From an uncultured Bacteroides sp. (GTDB lineage: Bacteria > Bacteroidota > Bacteroidia > Bacteroidales > Bacteroidaceae), in NCBI RefSeq assembly GCF_937912035.1, contig NZ_CALDPF010000015.1, forward strand, positions 38,731-102,730: DNA of 64,000 nucleotides, given 5' to 3'. The notes below the pieces were generated by a model. It did no database searches, was not told where the DNA came from, and saw only the letters and a program-made list of their open reading frames with translations. The position numbers and the translations under genes are program-made. Positions 11,505-20,162 of this stretch are shown here, piece after piece (within the stretch, counting starts at the first letter, position 1; each line of letters opens with the position of its first letter).

Positions 11505-12764
11505 ATGAGTAAAGTTCGTATGGAAGAAGGTAAACTTGTAGTACCTTCAAATGTTACTATACCTTTTATTGAAGGAGATGGTGTAGGAGCTGAGATAACT
11601 CCGGCTTGCCAGAAAATTGTAAACGAAGCAGTGAAATTAGCTTATAAAGATGAACGCTCTATAGAATGGAGGGAAGTCCTGGCCGGTGAAAAGGCTTATA
11701 AACAGGTGGGAGAGTGGCTCCCGCAATCTACAATGGATGTATTTAGAGAATATCTGATAGGAATCAAAGGCCCGCTTACAACACCTGTAGGAGGTGGAAT
11801 ACGTTCACTCAACGTGGCATTGCGCCAGACATTGGACTTGTATGTTTGTCTGCGTCCTGTAAGATGGTTCAAAGGTGTAGTATCTCCTTTGAAAGAGCCT
11901 CAGAAAGTTGACATGTGTATTTTCAGAGAGAATACAGAAGATATATATGCCGGAATAGAATGGGAACAGGGCACTCCTGAAGCAAAGAAATTCTATGATT
12001 TCCTTTATAATGAGATGAAAGTTACCAAGGTGAGATTCCCTGAAACTTCTTCTTTTGGAGTAAAGCCTGTCTCTGTAGAAGGTACAAAACGTCTTGTTCG
12101 TTCTGCCATACAATATGCCTTGGATCATAAGCTTCCGTCGGTAACACTTGTTCATAAGGGAAACATCATGAAGTTCACCGAAGGCGGTTTCAAGAAATGG
12201 GGATATGAAGTGGCTGAAACTGAGTTTGCAGAACAGACATTCACCATGAACTATTATCAGCAGTTGAAGAAAGATTTGGGCGAAGAATCTGCAAAAGCCG
12301 CCATGGCTGAGGCTATCAACAAGGGAAAAGTAATAATAAAAGACTGTATTGCAGATGCTTTCCTTCAGAATACATTGCTGAAACCGGAAGACTATTCTGT
12401 TATTGCAACTTTGAATCTTAACGGTGACTATGTTTCCGATCAGCTGGCTGCCATGGTAGGCGGTATAGGTATTGCTCCGGGAGCAAACATAAACTACAAT
12501 AGCGGTCATGCCATTTTCGAGGCTACCCACGGAACAGCTCCGGATATTGCAGGTAAGAATATGGTTAACCCATGTTCTCTTCTTCTGTCATCAGTAATGA
12601 TGCTTGAGTATTTGGGATGGCAGGAAGCAGCCGACCTTATAACATCTGCCCTTGAACAGGTTTTTGAAAATTCTGAGGCAACTATTGATTTGGCTAGATT
12701 TATGCCGGACGGTAAAGTATTGAGTACAGAAGAGTTTACTGAAAGAATAATACAAAGTCTTTAA
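11505..12764 (+). CDS. icd: Isocitrate dehydrogenase (coenzyme residues suggest NAD)
   Basis: Oxidative decarboxylation of isocitrate to 2-oxoglutarate. It has 419 residues, the size of the E. coli-type homodimeric enzyme. Substrate-binding segments are [20 protein letters not shown] and [14 protein letters not shown]. The coenzyme loop reads [15 protein letters not shown] with D347-I348. In the E. coli NADP enzyme these positions are Lys344-Tyr345, and Asp-Ile type residues are known from NAD-dependent homologues. The segment aligned to E. coli Tyr391 (TYDFERLM) reads TIDLARFM here, so that tyrosine is also absent. This predicts NAD use although relatives are often annotated as NADP-dependent. 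A Shine-Dalgarno-like AGGAG precedes the ATG, which is rare here. It lies 36 bases after aconitase and 21 before citrate synthase. Confidence 0.95.
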   Translation: MSKVRMEEGKLVVPSNVTIPFIEGDGVGAEITPACQKIVNEAVKLAYKDERSIEWREVLAGEKAYKQVGEWLPQSTMDVFREYLIGIKGPLTTPVGGGIRSLNVALRQTLDLYVCLRPVRWFKGVVSPLKEPQKVDMCIFRENTEDIYAGIEWEQGTPEAKKFYDFLYNEMKVTKVRFPETSSFGVKPVSVEGTKRLVRSAIQYALDHKLPSVTLVHKGNIMKFTEGGFKKWGYEVAETEFAEQTFTMNYYQQLKKDLGEESAKAAMAEAINKGKVIIKDCIADAFLQNTLLKPEDYSVIATLNLNGDYVSDQLAAMVGGIGIAPGANINYNSGHAIFEATHGTAPDIAGKNMVNPCSLLLSSVMMLEYLGWQEAADLITSALEQVFENSEATIDLARFMPDGKVLSTEEFTERIIQSL

Positions 12765-12785
12765 TTCAACTATAACGAACTGAAC

Positions 12786-14126
12786 ATGAAAAAAGAATAT
12801 ATAGTTTACAAACTTTCCGAATGTGCTAAACAGGCGTGCAGAATAGACAACAGTTTATTTACGAGTTTTAATGTTAAGCGCGGACTTCGTAATGAAGACG
12901 GAACAGGTGTGCTTGTAGGACTAACCAAGATAGGAAACGTAGTGGGATATGAGAAAACGGAAGAAGGCCTGAAACCTATTCCGGGTAAACTCTTTTATAG
13001 GGGATATGATTTGGATGATATTGTTCATGCTCTTTTGAAAGAGAAACGTTTCGGCTTCGAAGAGGTTGCATATTTGCTTTTGTCGGGCGAGCTTCCTGAT
13101 AAGGAGCAACTGGCTTCTTTCAAGGAACTTATAAACGACAATATGCCTCTTGACAAGAAGACTACAATGAATATCATCGACCTTGAAGGTCATAACATAA
13201 TGAATATCCTGGCCCGTAGTGTTCTGGAAATGTACACATTCGACCCTAATCCGGATGACATCTCTCGCGACAATCTTATGCGTCAGTCTATCGAACTTAT
13301 CTCAAAGTTCCCAACAGTCATAGCATACGCATATAGCATCTACCGTCACAGTACACACGGACGCTCATTGCATATCCGCTATCCGGATGAGAAACTCTCG
13401 TTGGCAGAGAATTTTCTTTACATGATTAAGAAAGATTACACTCCTCTTGAGGCACGTATGCTTGACCTTCTGCTTGTCCTTCAGGCTGAGCACGGTGGTG
13501 GTAACAACTCTACATTCACTGTCAGGGTTACAAGTTCTACACGCACAGATACATATTCAAGTATCGCAGCGGGAATCGGTTCGCTAAAAGGTTCATTGCA
13601 TGGTGGAGCAAATATACAGGTTGTAAATATGTTTCATCACTTGAAGGAAGTCATTTCAGACTGGACAAATGTAGATGAGATAGATACTTACCTCACTCGC
13701 ATGCTGAATAAAGAGGCTTACGATAAGAGTGGTCTTATCTATGGTATAGGCCATGCAGTATATACCATTTCCGATCCGCGTGCAGTTCTTCTGAAAGAGT
13801 TGGCAAGTGAACTTGTTGCTGAAAAAGGCTGTGAAAAAGAATTTGCCTTTTTGGAGTTGATAGAAAAACGTGCAATCGCTTGTTTCAAGAAAGTTAAGGG
13901 AGACAAGAAGAAGGTATGCTCTAATGTTGACTTCTATTCAGGATTCATATATGAGATGATGGGATTGCCTCATGAGATATATACTCCTCTGTTTGCTATG
14001 GCCAGAATTGTCGGCTGGACGGCTCATCGTATCGAGGAATTGCATTTCGACGGTCGCCGTATCATACGTCCTGCATACAAGAATGTACTTAATGAAGTAC
14101 CTTATAAACCTATATCAGAAAGATAA
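12786..14126 (+). CDS. gltA: Citrate synthase
   Basis: Condenses acetyl-CoA and oxaloacetate to citrate. It has 446 residues. Active-site segments are visible: LHGGAN (His of the oxaloacetate site), GIGHAVYTISDPRA (catalytic His near 320) and the C-terminal RIVGWTAHRIEE, plus NVDFYSGFIYEMMG with the conserved catalytic Asp. The N-terminal extension of about 60 residues before the core (KLFYRGYDLDDIV) is typical of Bacteroidota citrate synthases. It is the last gene of the acn-icd-gltA operon and is followed by a bidirectional terminator hairpin. Together the three enzymes give an incomplete, oxidative-branch TCA route. Confidence 0.96.
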   Translation: MKKEYIVYKLSECAKQACRIDNSLFTSFNVKRGLRNEDGTGVLVGLTKIGNVVGYEKTEEGLKPIPGKLFYRGYDLDDIVHALLKEKRFGFEEVAYLLLSGELPDKEQLASFKELINDNMPLDKKTTMNIIDLEGHNIMNILARSVLEMYTFDPNPDDISRDNLMRQSIELISKFPTVIAYAYSIYRHSTHGRSLHIRYPDEKLSLAENFLYMIKKDYTPLEARMLDLLLVLQAEHGGGNNSTFTVRVTSSTRTDTYSSIAAGIGSLKGSLHGGANIQVVNMFHHLKEVISDWTNVDEIDTYLTRMLNKEAYDKSGLIYGIGHAVYTISDPRAVLLKELASELVAEKGCEKEFAFLELIEKRAIACFKKVKGDKKKVCSNVDFYSGFIYEMMGLPHEIYTPLFAMARIVGWTAHRIEELHFDGRRIIRPAYKNVLNEVPYKPISER

Positions 14127-14140
14127 GAGTTGATAATATA

Positions 14141-14180
14141 AAACAGCCGGCTGGTTCGTGGTGTGAACAGTCGGCTGTTT
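14141..14180. terminator. Bidirectional terminator between convergent genes
   Basis: AAACAGCCG at 14141-14149 pairs with CGGCTGTTT at 14172-14180, giving a 9-bp stem. A T-rich stretch follows on the plus strand (after the citrate synthase gene) and an A-rich stretch precedes it, so it can serve both convergent operons. Confidence 0.75.
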
Positions 14181-14185
14181 GGTTA

Positions 14186-14893
14186 TTATTGAACTTTAAG
14201 GCATATCCCTACACCCTTCAGTACATTCAGTGATATATCAGTGTCTTTAGATAGATATTTTCTGAGTTTCGTAATGAAAACATCAAGGCTTCTGGATGAG
14301 TAGAAATCAGAATTACCCCAGATTCCATTAAGGATGTTTTCCCTGCTTACAATTTTTCCTTTTTCGCGACAAAGCATTTCAAGTATTTTACTCTCTTTGG
14401 CTGTCAGGTTGTGTTGTTCATTTTCGAATATTAACAGGTTTTGAGTCGGGTCGAAACTGTATTTGCCAATTGTAAATATAGTATCTTCATCATTATCGGT
14501 AGGACTTTCTACCTGAGTATTATGCCTCATTCTTAATACTGCCTGAATGTGTGCGTCAAGTTCCTCTGGAAGGAAAGGTTTCTTTATATAGAAATCGGCT
14601 CCAGCCTGATATCCGTTTATCACATCGCGGGCCGTAGTAAGACCTGTAATAAAGATTATTGCCAACGACGGATGATTCTTTCTGATATGCTGTACCATAG
14701 TCACTCCGTCCATTATAGGCATTTCCACGTCCGAAACTATTACATCGAAGTTTTCCTTTGTAAGTATATCCAATCCGTCCTTACCGTTGGCGACGGATAC
14801 TACATCATAACCTCCAATCATCTGTTCCAAGCTGCTTTTTAGTATGAAACTCAGATTTTTGTCATCTTCCACCAATAATACTTTTGTCATCAT
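14186..14893 (-). CDS. Response regulator, OmpR/PhoB type
   Basis: A 235-residue regulator. The receiver domain (about 1-120) has the acidic pocket EDD near residues 9-11, phospho-acceptor D55 in IVSDVEMPIMDG, T in FITGLT and K in YIKKPF. The C-terminal winged-helix domain (about 140-235) carries LTAKESKILEMLCREKGKIVSRENIL and SRSLDVFITKLRKYL. It starts 3 bases after the stop of the histidine kinase gene upstream, so the two form a kinase-regulator operon. PhoB-type regulators bind direct repeats with an 11-bp period, and just such an array lies at 16261-16337 ahead of both this operon and the divergent receptor gene. It therefore probably controls that receptor and its own operon. Confidence 0.93.
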   Translation of the reverse strand: MMTKVLLVEDDKNLSFILKSSLEQMIGGYDVVSVANGKDGLDILTKENFDVIVSDVEMPIMDGVTMVQHIRKNHPSLAIIFITGLTTARDVINGYQAGADFYIKKPFLPEELDAHIQAVLRMRHNTQVESPTDNDEDTIFTIGKYSFDPTQNLLIFENEQHNLTAKESKILEMLCREKGKIVSRENILNGIWGNSDFYSSRSLDVFITKLRKYLSKDTDISLNVLKGVGICLKVQ

Positions 14894-14896
14894 TCA

Positions 14897-16234
14897 TCAG
14901 TTTTTTATAGGTAAAGTCAATATGAATTCACTGTATTCTCCTTCTATGCTGTTTAGCGAGACGCTACCGTTCATTGCTGTTATGACTTTATAGACGTAGT
15001 TCAGGCCAAGTCCGAAACCTGATACTTTATTGTCTTTTCTAAATTCCAGTCCGCCACGTTGGAACTTTTCAAATATTCGTTTCTGTTCTTTCAGTGGAAT
15101 ACCCCATCCGTTATCACGGACTTTTATCAGGATTGAATTTCCATGTTCTTCGGCTGTCAGTTTAACAGTTACTTTTTCGTCAGAGTATTTCAGTGAATTG
15201 TCTATCAGATTGCTTATTGCTTCTTTCAGATATTCCTTGTCTGCCATCAGGCTTGATGTGATATTGACATCTTTTATGAAAGAAACATTCTTGTCCGATT
15301 TCAGACTGAATTTCTGTATCAGTTCATCAAACATCGAGTTCACATCTATTTCTTCGTCAGCAAGTTTGAGCCTTGACTGTTCTATCTTGGCTATTGTAAG
15401 TATTTTTTCTGCAAGATTCAGAAGATGCATACTCTCTTCTTTCAGTATGGAGAAATATTGCTTTTTCAGTGCCGGATTACTGTCCATCATACCGCTTTCA
15501 AGTACATGTCCGGCCATAGTGATAGTGTTTATCGGCGTTTTCATGTCGTGAATCATGGCATATGTGAAGTCCTGTCGCAGCATGGCTATCTTGTTCTGTT
15601 TTATGATGATTTTTATCTGATAGATTATGCATCCGGCTACAAAGCAGATAAGTAGCGCTGTAGCAATGAGCAGTACGCTCATTTCGCGGATTGCTATCCA
15701 GTAAGGGTTTACGATAACAGCCTGTACACATTCTGTCTTGTCCTTGTTAAGTGCTACTACTGAAGTCTTTATAGTCCTCACAGCATTTATTCCGGAAATC
15801 TTCTTTTCACCGTCAATAGGAGCTCCTGTAGAATCTACCTTCATGCAGTATAACTCGGCATTATATCCTTCTTCTTTCATGTCAGCTTTGAAGATAGAGT
15901 CCAATAGTTGGATGGATACGTGCGACTGGTATAATGAATCGGCATAATTGTTCAGAAAGGATATAAGGTGTTCTTTCAGAGTCTTGTCGCTGATGGTTTC
16001 GTCATAGTCCATGTTGGTTGACAGGTTTAAGGTCTTATCTTCACCGTATGATTCTGTTATGATACTGAGCCTTTCCAACACTTCGTTCAATACGGATTTG
16101 GGAAATATACGGTTCCCGGATTGGGTTAATTGCAGCTCTATCAGCTGATATGTTTTTACCAGCCATACACTCTGGATAATCACAATTACAAGCAATCCAA
16201 GAAATGTTATTATTTTGATATACTTTCCGTTCAT
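14897..16234 (-). CDS. Sensor histidine kinase
   Basis: A 445-residue membrane kinase from the ATG at 16234 (MNGKYIKIITFLGLLVIVIIQ). An upstream ATG at 16267 would add 11 polar residues before the membrane segment and is less likely. The order is TM1 (about 6-27), a periplasmic sensor region of about 160 residues, TM2 (MSVLLIATALLICFVAGCII), HisKA with phospho-acceptor H229 in MIHDMKTP, and HATPase_c (NLIDNSLKYSDEK, DNGWGIPLKEQKRIFEKF, GFGLGLNYV). It lacks a recognisable HAMP domain between TM2 and HisKA. It pairs with the regulator gene 3 bases downstream. The periplasmic domain suggests an envelope or extracellular signal, and nothing identifies the ligand. Confidence 0.93.
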   Translation of the reverse strand: MNGKYIKIITFLGLLVIVIIQSVWLVKTYQLIELQLTQSGNRIFPKSVLNEVLERLSIITESYGEDKTLNLSTNMDYDETISDKTLKEHLISFLNNYADSLYQSHVSIQLLDSIFKADMKEEGYNAELYCMKVDSTGAPIDGEKKISGINAVRTIKTSVVALNKDKTECVQAVIVNPYWIAIREMSVLLIATALLICFVAGCIIYQIKIIIKQNKIAMLRQDFTYAMIHDMKTPINTITMAGHVLESGMMDSNPALKKQYFSILKEESMHLLNLAEKILTIAKIEQSRLKLADEEIDVNSMFDELIQKFSLKSDKNVSFIKDVNITSSLMADKEYLKEAISNLIDNSLKYSDEKVTVKLTAEEHGNSILIKVRDNGWGIPLKEQKRIFEKFQRGGLEFRKDNKVSGFGLGLNYVYKVITAMNGSVSLNSIEGEYSEFILTLPIKN

Positions 16235-16254
16235 ATATTGATATTTTGTCGCAC

Positions 16255-16262
16255 AAAGATAT
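16255..16262 (-). promoter_or_regulatory. Promoter -7 box of the kinase/regulator operon
   Basis: CAAAGATA on the plus strand is TATCTTTG on the minus strand, a perfect TAnnTTTG. It lies about 20 bases before the kinase ATG. The repeats starting at 16261 overlap and follow it upstream, where an activator or auto-regulator would bind. Confidence 0.5.
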
Positions 16263-16337
16263 AACAATAAATTAACAATACTGAATATGATAACAATAAT
16301 ATAACAAAAGCATAACAGCCGTATAACGTATTATGAC
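16261..16337. promoter_or_regulatory. Array of 11-bp-phased direct repeats (probable OmpR-type regulator sites)
   Basis: The pentamer TAAC(A/G) occurs at 16262, 16273, 16291, 16302, 16313 and 16324, with a degenerate TATGAC at 16332. Spacings are 11, 18, 11, 11 and 11 bases. Direct repeats of about 11 bp, one per helical turn, are what PhoB/OmpR winged-helix regulators bind. The array lies in the divergent gap between the two-component operon and the receptor gene at 16385. The spacing is seen directly; that the neighbouring regulator binds here is inference. Confidence 0.65.
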
Positions 16338-16384
16338 GAGCGTTTGGTCTTACTTTGCATCACGAAAACAAATAAATATGCTTT

Positions 16385-18670
16385 ATGAAAACTTTAGTGA
16401 TTATTATCTCTTGCATGATTATATGCATAAACAATGTCATGTCGCAGAATGTGAATGGAAAAGTGGTCAATAGAAATCAGCAACCGGTTGAGGCTGTAAC
16501 TGTAGTGATGCAGTCTGAAGACTCGGTGTTTGTGGATGCAGTGATAACTGATGCACAAGGACGGTTTGTGTTCGACACTGGTTTTAAATCGTTTCGTCTG
16601 ATATTCCAGCATATTCTTTACGAAACAATTTCCAGAGAATTCAACGAACCGAACGTCGGTGTAGTAACAATGGAGGAACAGAATTATAGTCTTGATGAAG
16701 TAGTGATTAAAGGAGAACGTCCTTTGGTGAAGGCTGAAAACGGATTACTGTCATACGATGTTTCTGTAATAGCAGAAAAATCATCGGTAAGCAATGCCTA
16801 TGAGGCCGTAACACGTCTACCCGGAGTGATGGAACAGGATGGCGGATTGCAGCTTATAGGAGCAGGTGCACCAACCATAATATTGAATGGACGTCCATCG
16901 TCCATGACTGCCGAACAGTTGGTAAATCTTCTGAAGAATACTCCTGTTTCGAATGTAGAGAAAGCGGAAGTGATGTACAGTGCTCCTGCAAAATATCGTG
17001 TTAGGGGAGCTGTTATAAATATCGTATTGAAAAAAAATAAGTCTGAAGAGTCTTTGTTGCGTGGTGAAGTAGGAGGTAACTTTACTCAAGGTATATATTC
17101 ACGAGGTGGAGGTAATATGAGTCTGTCCTTTTCAGGTGAGAAACTGTCGGCAGATGTACTTTATTCCGCAGATTATTCAAAAATCAGATCTTCAAACGAT
17201 TTTATCTCACATCATACATTAGGCGATAGAGTGTATGATATATCACAGTATAATACCGGTAATCGACAGAAGCTTACTCATAATATGCGCGCTTCCATTG
17301 ATTATAGAATAACTGATGATGATAATCTGAGTGTGGCATATACATCGGCTATAAGTCCAAATAGTAAATCTACAGAAAATTCTAATGGGAGTCTCTCCGA
17401 ATCTTCAAATATAAGGACGGGAGATGAACAGATGCATAACTTCAGCGCTGATTATACTTCAGGGTGGGGTACGAATGTAGGTATGGATTATACTTACTAT
17501 GCTTATCCTAGTGTGCAGAACTTTATTGATAAATCATCCCGGAAAGAGCAGAAATTTATTCTCAACAGCAGTCAGTATGTAAACCGTTGGAATGTATATG
17601 CAGGTCAGACTCATGCGTTACCAAAGGAATGGAGTGTAAATTATGGTATCAACTTCTCATTTGCCAATGAAAAAAGCTTACAGAAATATACTCCTGCAGA
17701 CGGAACAGATATGTCGGATATGAATTCATCATCAAATCTTGAGGAAAAGACTTATAATTTTTACGGAGGTTTTGAAAAGTCATTTAATGAAAAACTTTCC
17801 TTATCTATGTCGCTTGCAGGAGAATACTATAGACTTGCCGATTATACAGACTGGTCTGTATATCCCACAATGCAGTTAAGTTATGTTCCTTCTGCTGAAC
17901 ACATCTTTCAATTGTCTTTCTCTTCCGACAAGACATATCCTGATTACTGGGATATACAGAATTCTGTAAGCTACCTGAACGGATATTCAAAAGTGTTGGG
18001 AAATCCGCAATTGCGTCCTTCTACTGATTATATTGCAGACCTAACTTATGTGCTTAAAAGCAAATATATGTTTAGTGTATATTATACCCATATAAAGGGC
18101 CTTTTCGGACAGTTGGCATATCAGAGTCCTGACGAACTGGTTATGATATATCAGTCTGTAAACTATGACTATCAGAGGAACTACGGAATATCTGTAATAA
18201 TACCATTTACAATAGGAAGTTTTTGGAATTCGCGTATCACACTTGATGGTTCCTACTTCAGGCATGTGTGTCGTGATTATCATGGTATAGGCTTCGACAA
18301 CTCTGTATGGCGAGGAGTGGCTATGATGAACAATACATTTACTTTGTCTTCCAAACCAGCCATGAGTCTGGAACTGAATGCTATGTATGTCAGTCCGTCA
18401 ATTCAAGGCAATTACGACCTGTCGTCAATATGGAAAGTGGATGCCGGCTTGAAATGGAAATTTACAAACAGGAATGCCGAGTTTCGTCTGACAGGTAATG
18501 ACCTGTTTAATACAGCTACGCCGAATGCAACCGTAAATGACAGAGGACAACGCTTTGAAATAATACAGCATGCAGACAGCCGTTACGTTTCGCTCTCGTT
18601 TACGTACAGGTTTGGCGGATTTAAATCTAAGGAACGCAAGAAGGTTGACACTTCAAGGTTTGGATATTAA
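16385..18670 (+). CDS. Outer-membrane receptor with CarboxypepD-like domain, probable target of the adjacent two-component system
   Basis: A 761-residue outer-membrane protein. A signal peptide (MKTLVIIISCMIICINNVMSQ) is followed by a carboxypeptidase-regulatory-like domain (VNGKVVNRNQQPVEAVTV; GRFVFDTGFKSFRL), the linker LDEVVIKGERPLVKAENGLL, a plug-like domain (NAYEAVTRLPGVMEQDGG, TIILNGRPSSMTAEQL, VEKAEVMYSAPAKYRVRGA), then a barrel ending VSLSFTYRFGGF with a charged tail of about 15 residues. This architecture matches the outer-membrane beta-barrel group (OMP_b-brl_3) rather than SusC. It is divergent from a kinase/regulator operon across a phased repeat array. The cargo is unknown, and a role in peptide, metal or lipid handling cannot be chosen from sequence. 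Confidence 0.85.
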   Translation: MKTLVIIISCMIICINNVMSQNVNGKVVNRNQQPVEAVTVVMQSEDSVFVDAVITDAQGRFVFDTGFKSFRLIFQHILYETISREFNEPNVGVVTMEEQNYSLDEVVIKGERPLVKAENGLLSYDVSVIAEKSSVSNAYEAVTRLPGVMEQDGGLQLIGAGAPTIILNGRPSSMTAEQLVNLLKNTPVSNVEKAEVMYSAPAKYRVRGAVINIVLKKNKSEESLLRGEVGGNFTQGIYSRGGGNMSLSFSGEKLSADVLYSADYSKIRSSNDFISHHTLGDRVYDISQYNTGNRQKLTHNMRASIDYRITDDDNLSVAYTSAISPNSKSTENSNGSLSESSNIRTGDEQMHNFSADYTSGWGTNVGMDYTYYAYPSVQNFIDKSSRKEQKFILNSSQYVNRWNVYAGQTHALPKEWSVNYGINFSFANEKSLQKYTPADGTDMSDMNSSSNLEEKTYNFYGGFEKSFNEKLSLSMSLAGEYYRLADYTDWSVYPTMQLSYVPSAEHIFQLSFSSDKTYPDYWDIQNSVSYLNGYSKVLGNPQLRPSTDYIADLTYVLKSKYMFSVYYTHIKGLFGQLAYQSPDELVMIYQSVNYDYQRNYGISVIIPFTIGSFWNSRITLDGSYFRHVCRDYHGIGFDNSVWRGVAMMNNTFTLSSKPAMSLELNAMYVSPSIQGNYDLSSIWKVDAGLKWKFTNRNAEFRLTGNDLFNTATPNATVNDRGQRFEIIQHADSRYVSLSFTYRFGGFKSKERKKVDTSRFGY

Positions 18671-18676
18671 TAAAAA

Positions 18677-18708
18677 AGGACTGGCTTCCCTAAAAGAAAG
18701 TCAGTCCT
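18677..18708 (-). terminator. Terminator of the flavodoxin operon
   Basis: AGGACTG at 18677-18683 pairs with CAGTCCT at 18702-18708, with further pairs inside. On the minus strand the stem is followed by a run of six T, as for intrinsic termination of the leftward operon. On the plus strand it follows the receptor gene by a few bases but lacks a T-run. Confidence 0.75.
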
Positions 18709-18728
18709 AAATCTATATAATGGATATA

Positions 18729-19286
18729 TCATTTTGTGATAATCTGTTTAGCCCATTCTTCAGCCTGTTTGCTTCCTCTGTTGAACAAGCGGCCTTCTTT
18801 CCAATCCACTTCTGGATACAGCTTCTTCAGTTGTTTCACACTGTTGTTGATGGAGCTTCCGCCTGACGTAGCAAAAGGAATAACTGTCTTGTCGGAAAGA
18901 TTATACTTCTCAATGAATGTATTTACCGGACGCGGACATAAATCCCACCAGATAGGGTAGCCTATAAATACAGTGTCGTAGTCATTCATATCAATAGCTT
19001 CACCACCAAGTTCAGGACGTGAATTTTCGTCATTCATTTCTATTGAACTTCTGCTGTTCTTATTCCTCCAGTCTAGGTCGGCAGAAGAATATGCTTTCTT
19101 TGGAGTAATTCTGTACAGTGTTCCACCGGTAGCTTTTGAAATTGATTTGGCAACGCTTTCGGTGTTTCCCGTACATGAAAAATAAGCCACGAGGATTTTA
19201 ATTTCCGCATTATCCTTCTTTTGCTGTGCGTTTGACTGGTTGTTCAAGCAAAAAAGACTCATAATTATCAGTATTAAAGTTCTCAT
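18729..19286 (-). CDS. Exported flavodoxin-family protein
   Basis: A 185-residue flavodoxin-like protein with an N-terminal signal peptide (MRTLILIIMSLFCLNNQSNA). The FMN phosphate loop is FSCTGNTESVA (near 37-47). Later flavin-contact segments are VFIGYPIWWDLCPRPVNTF and PFATSGGSSINNSV, which match the flavodoxin_4 group. Most flavodoxins are cytosolic, so an exported one suggests electron transfer to envelope partners. It lies 1 base after the carboxymuconolactone decarboxylase/cupin gene and ends the leftward run of genes from 23062 or 24045. The other exported proteins of this run (DUF362 and CMD/cupin) share its compartment and are the likely functional partners. Confidence 0.9.
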   Translation of the reverse strand: MRTLILIIMSLFCLNNQSNAQQKKDNAEIKILVAYFSCTGNTESVAKSISKATGGTLYRITPKKAYSSADLDWRNKNSRSSIEMNDENSRPELGGEAIDMNDYDTVFIGYPIWWDLCPRPVNTFIEKYNLSDKTVIPFATSGGSSINNSVKQLKKLYPEVDWKEGRLFNRGSKQAEEWAKQIITK

Positions 19287-19287
19287 G

Positions 19288-20118
19288 TCATTTCAGTTTT
19301 GAATAATCTTCGTCATTAACAGGTTCCAGCCATTCGTTACTGCATCCTTCACCCGGAATTTCCATAGCAAGATGTGAGAACCAGCTGTCAGGAGCGGCTC
19401 CATGCCAGTGCTTTACTCCGGTCGGGATATATATAACGTCGCCCGGATTCATTTCTATAGGCTCTTTACCCCATTCCTGATAGTAACCACGTCCGCCTAC
19501 GCAGATAAGAGTCTGTCCTCCACCTTTATTGGCTTTATGGATGTGCCAGTTATTACGGCAGCCGGGTTCGAATGTTACATTGGCAACGGGAACTCCTTCT
19601 GCAACTATAGGAGCCAGATAGCTTTGACCTACAAAATATTTTGCGTATGCGTCGTTAGGTTTGCCTATAGGGAAGATAATTGTCTGTGCGTATGCGTCGA
19701 GTGATGTGCTTGCTGTACCGTCCACATTCTCAGCCCATACTTCTTTTGCCATACGGAATGCAGCCCATGCTTTAGGCCAGCCTGCATAGAATGCTGCATG
19801 AGTAAGTATTTCCGCTATTTCTGTTTTTGTCACTCCGTTCTTTTTTGCGAATTCAAGATGATGTCTGAATGATGAGTCAGTCAGACCTTGTGACATAAGT
19901 GCAACAACGGTGACGATTGAGCGGTCGCGCATGGAAAGCAAGTCATTGCGGCTCCATACTTCACCAAAAAGGATATTGTCGTTCAAATGTGCGAATTCCG
20001 GAGCAAATTCTCCTAATACATCATGTCCTGCAGTTTGCTGGACTTTTACCTGTGATTTAGCCATATTCGGAAAAATTAAAATTGATAATGTAATCAGCAA
20101 TAGTAAATTAGTTTTCAT
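19288..20118 (-). CDS. Exported carboxymuconolactone-decarboxylase/cupin fusion protein
   Basis: A 276-residue protein from the ATG at 20118 (MKTNLLLLITLSILIFPNMAKS signal peptide). A TTG further upstream would only add an untypical leader. Residues about 35-125 form an AhpD/carboxymuconolactone decarboxylase-like domain (WSRNDLLSMRDRSIVTVVALM, EIAEILTHAAFYAGWPKAWAAF) without the CxxC of peroxidase-linked AhpD. Residues about 165-260 are a cupin with likely metal ligands in NNWHIHKANKGGG and VKHWHG, and the GDVIYIPTG turn. Such fusions are often annotated as CMD/cupin proteins next to flavodoxins and aldo/keto reductases. The true substrate is unknown. It begins 45 bases after the DUF362 gene ends and is followed within 1 base by the flavodoxin gene. 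Confidence 0.88.
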   Translation of the reverse strand: MKTNLLLLITLSILIFPNMAKSQVKVQQTAGHDVLGEFAPEFAHLNDNILFGEVWSRNDLLSMRDRSIVTVVALMSQGLTDSSFRHHLEFAKKNGVTKTEIAEILTHAAFYAGWPKAWAAFRMAKEVWAENVDGTASTSLDAYAQTIIFPIGKPNDAYAKYFVGQSYLAPIVAEGVPVANVTFEPGCRNNWHIHKANKGGGQTLICVGGRGYYQEWGKEPIEMNPGDVIYIPTGVKHWHGAAPDSWFSHLAMEIPGEGCSNEWLEPVNDEDYSKLK

Positions 20119-20162
20119 TTGATACGGGTTTTTGTAATGAATAAAATTATATGTATGATTTA

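Noticed and set aside
11805..12530. A 241-codon open frame on the minus strand inside isocitrate dehydrogenase
   Set aside because: It is antisense to a well-conserved enzyme; its Tyr/Cys/His-rich protein has no domain.
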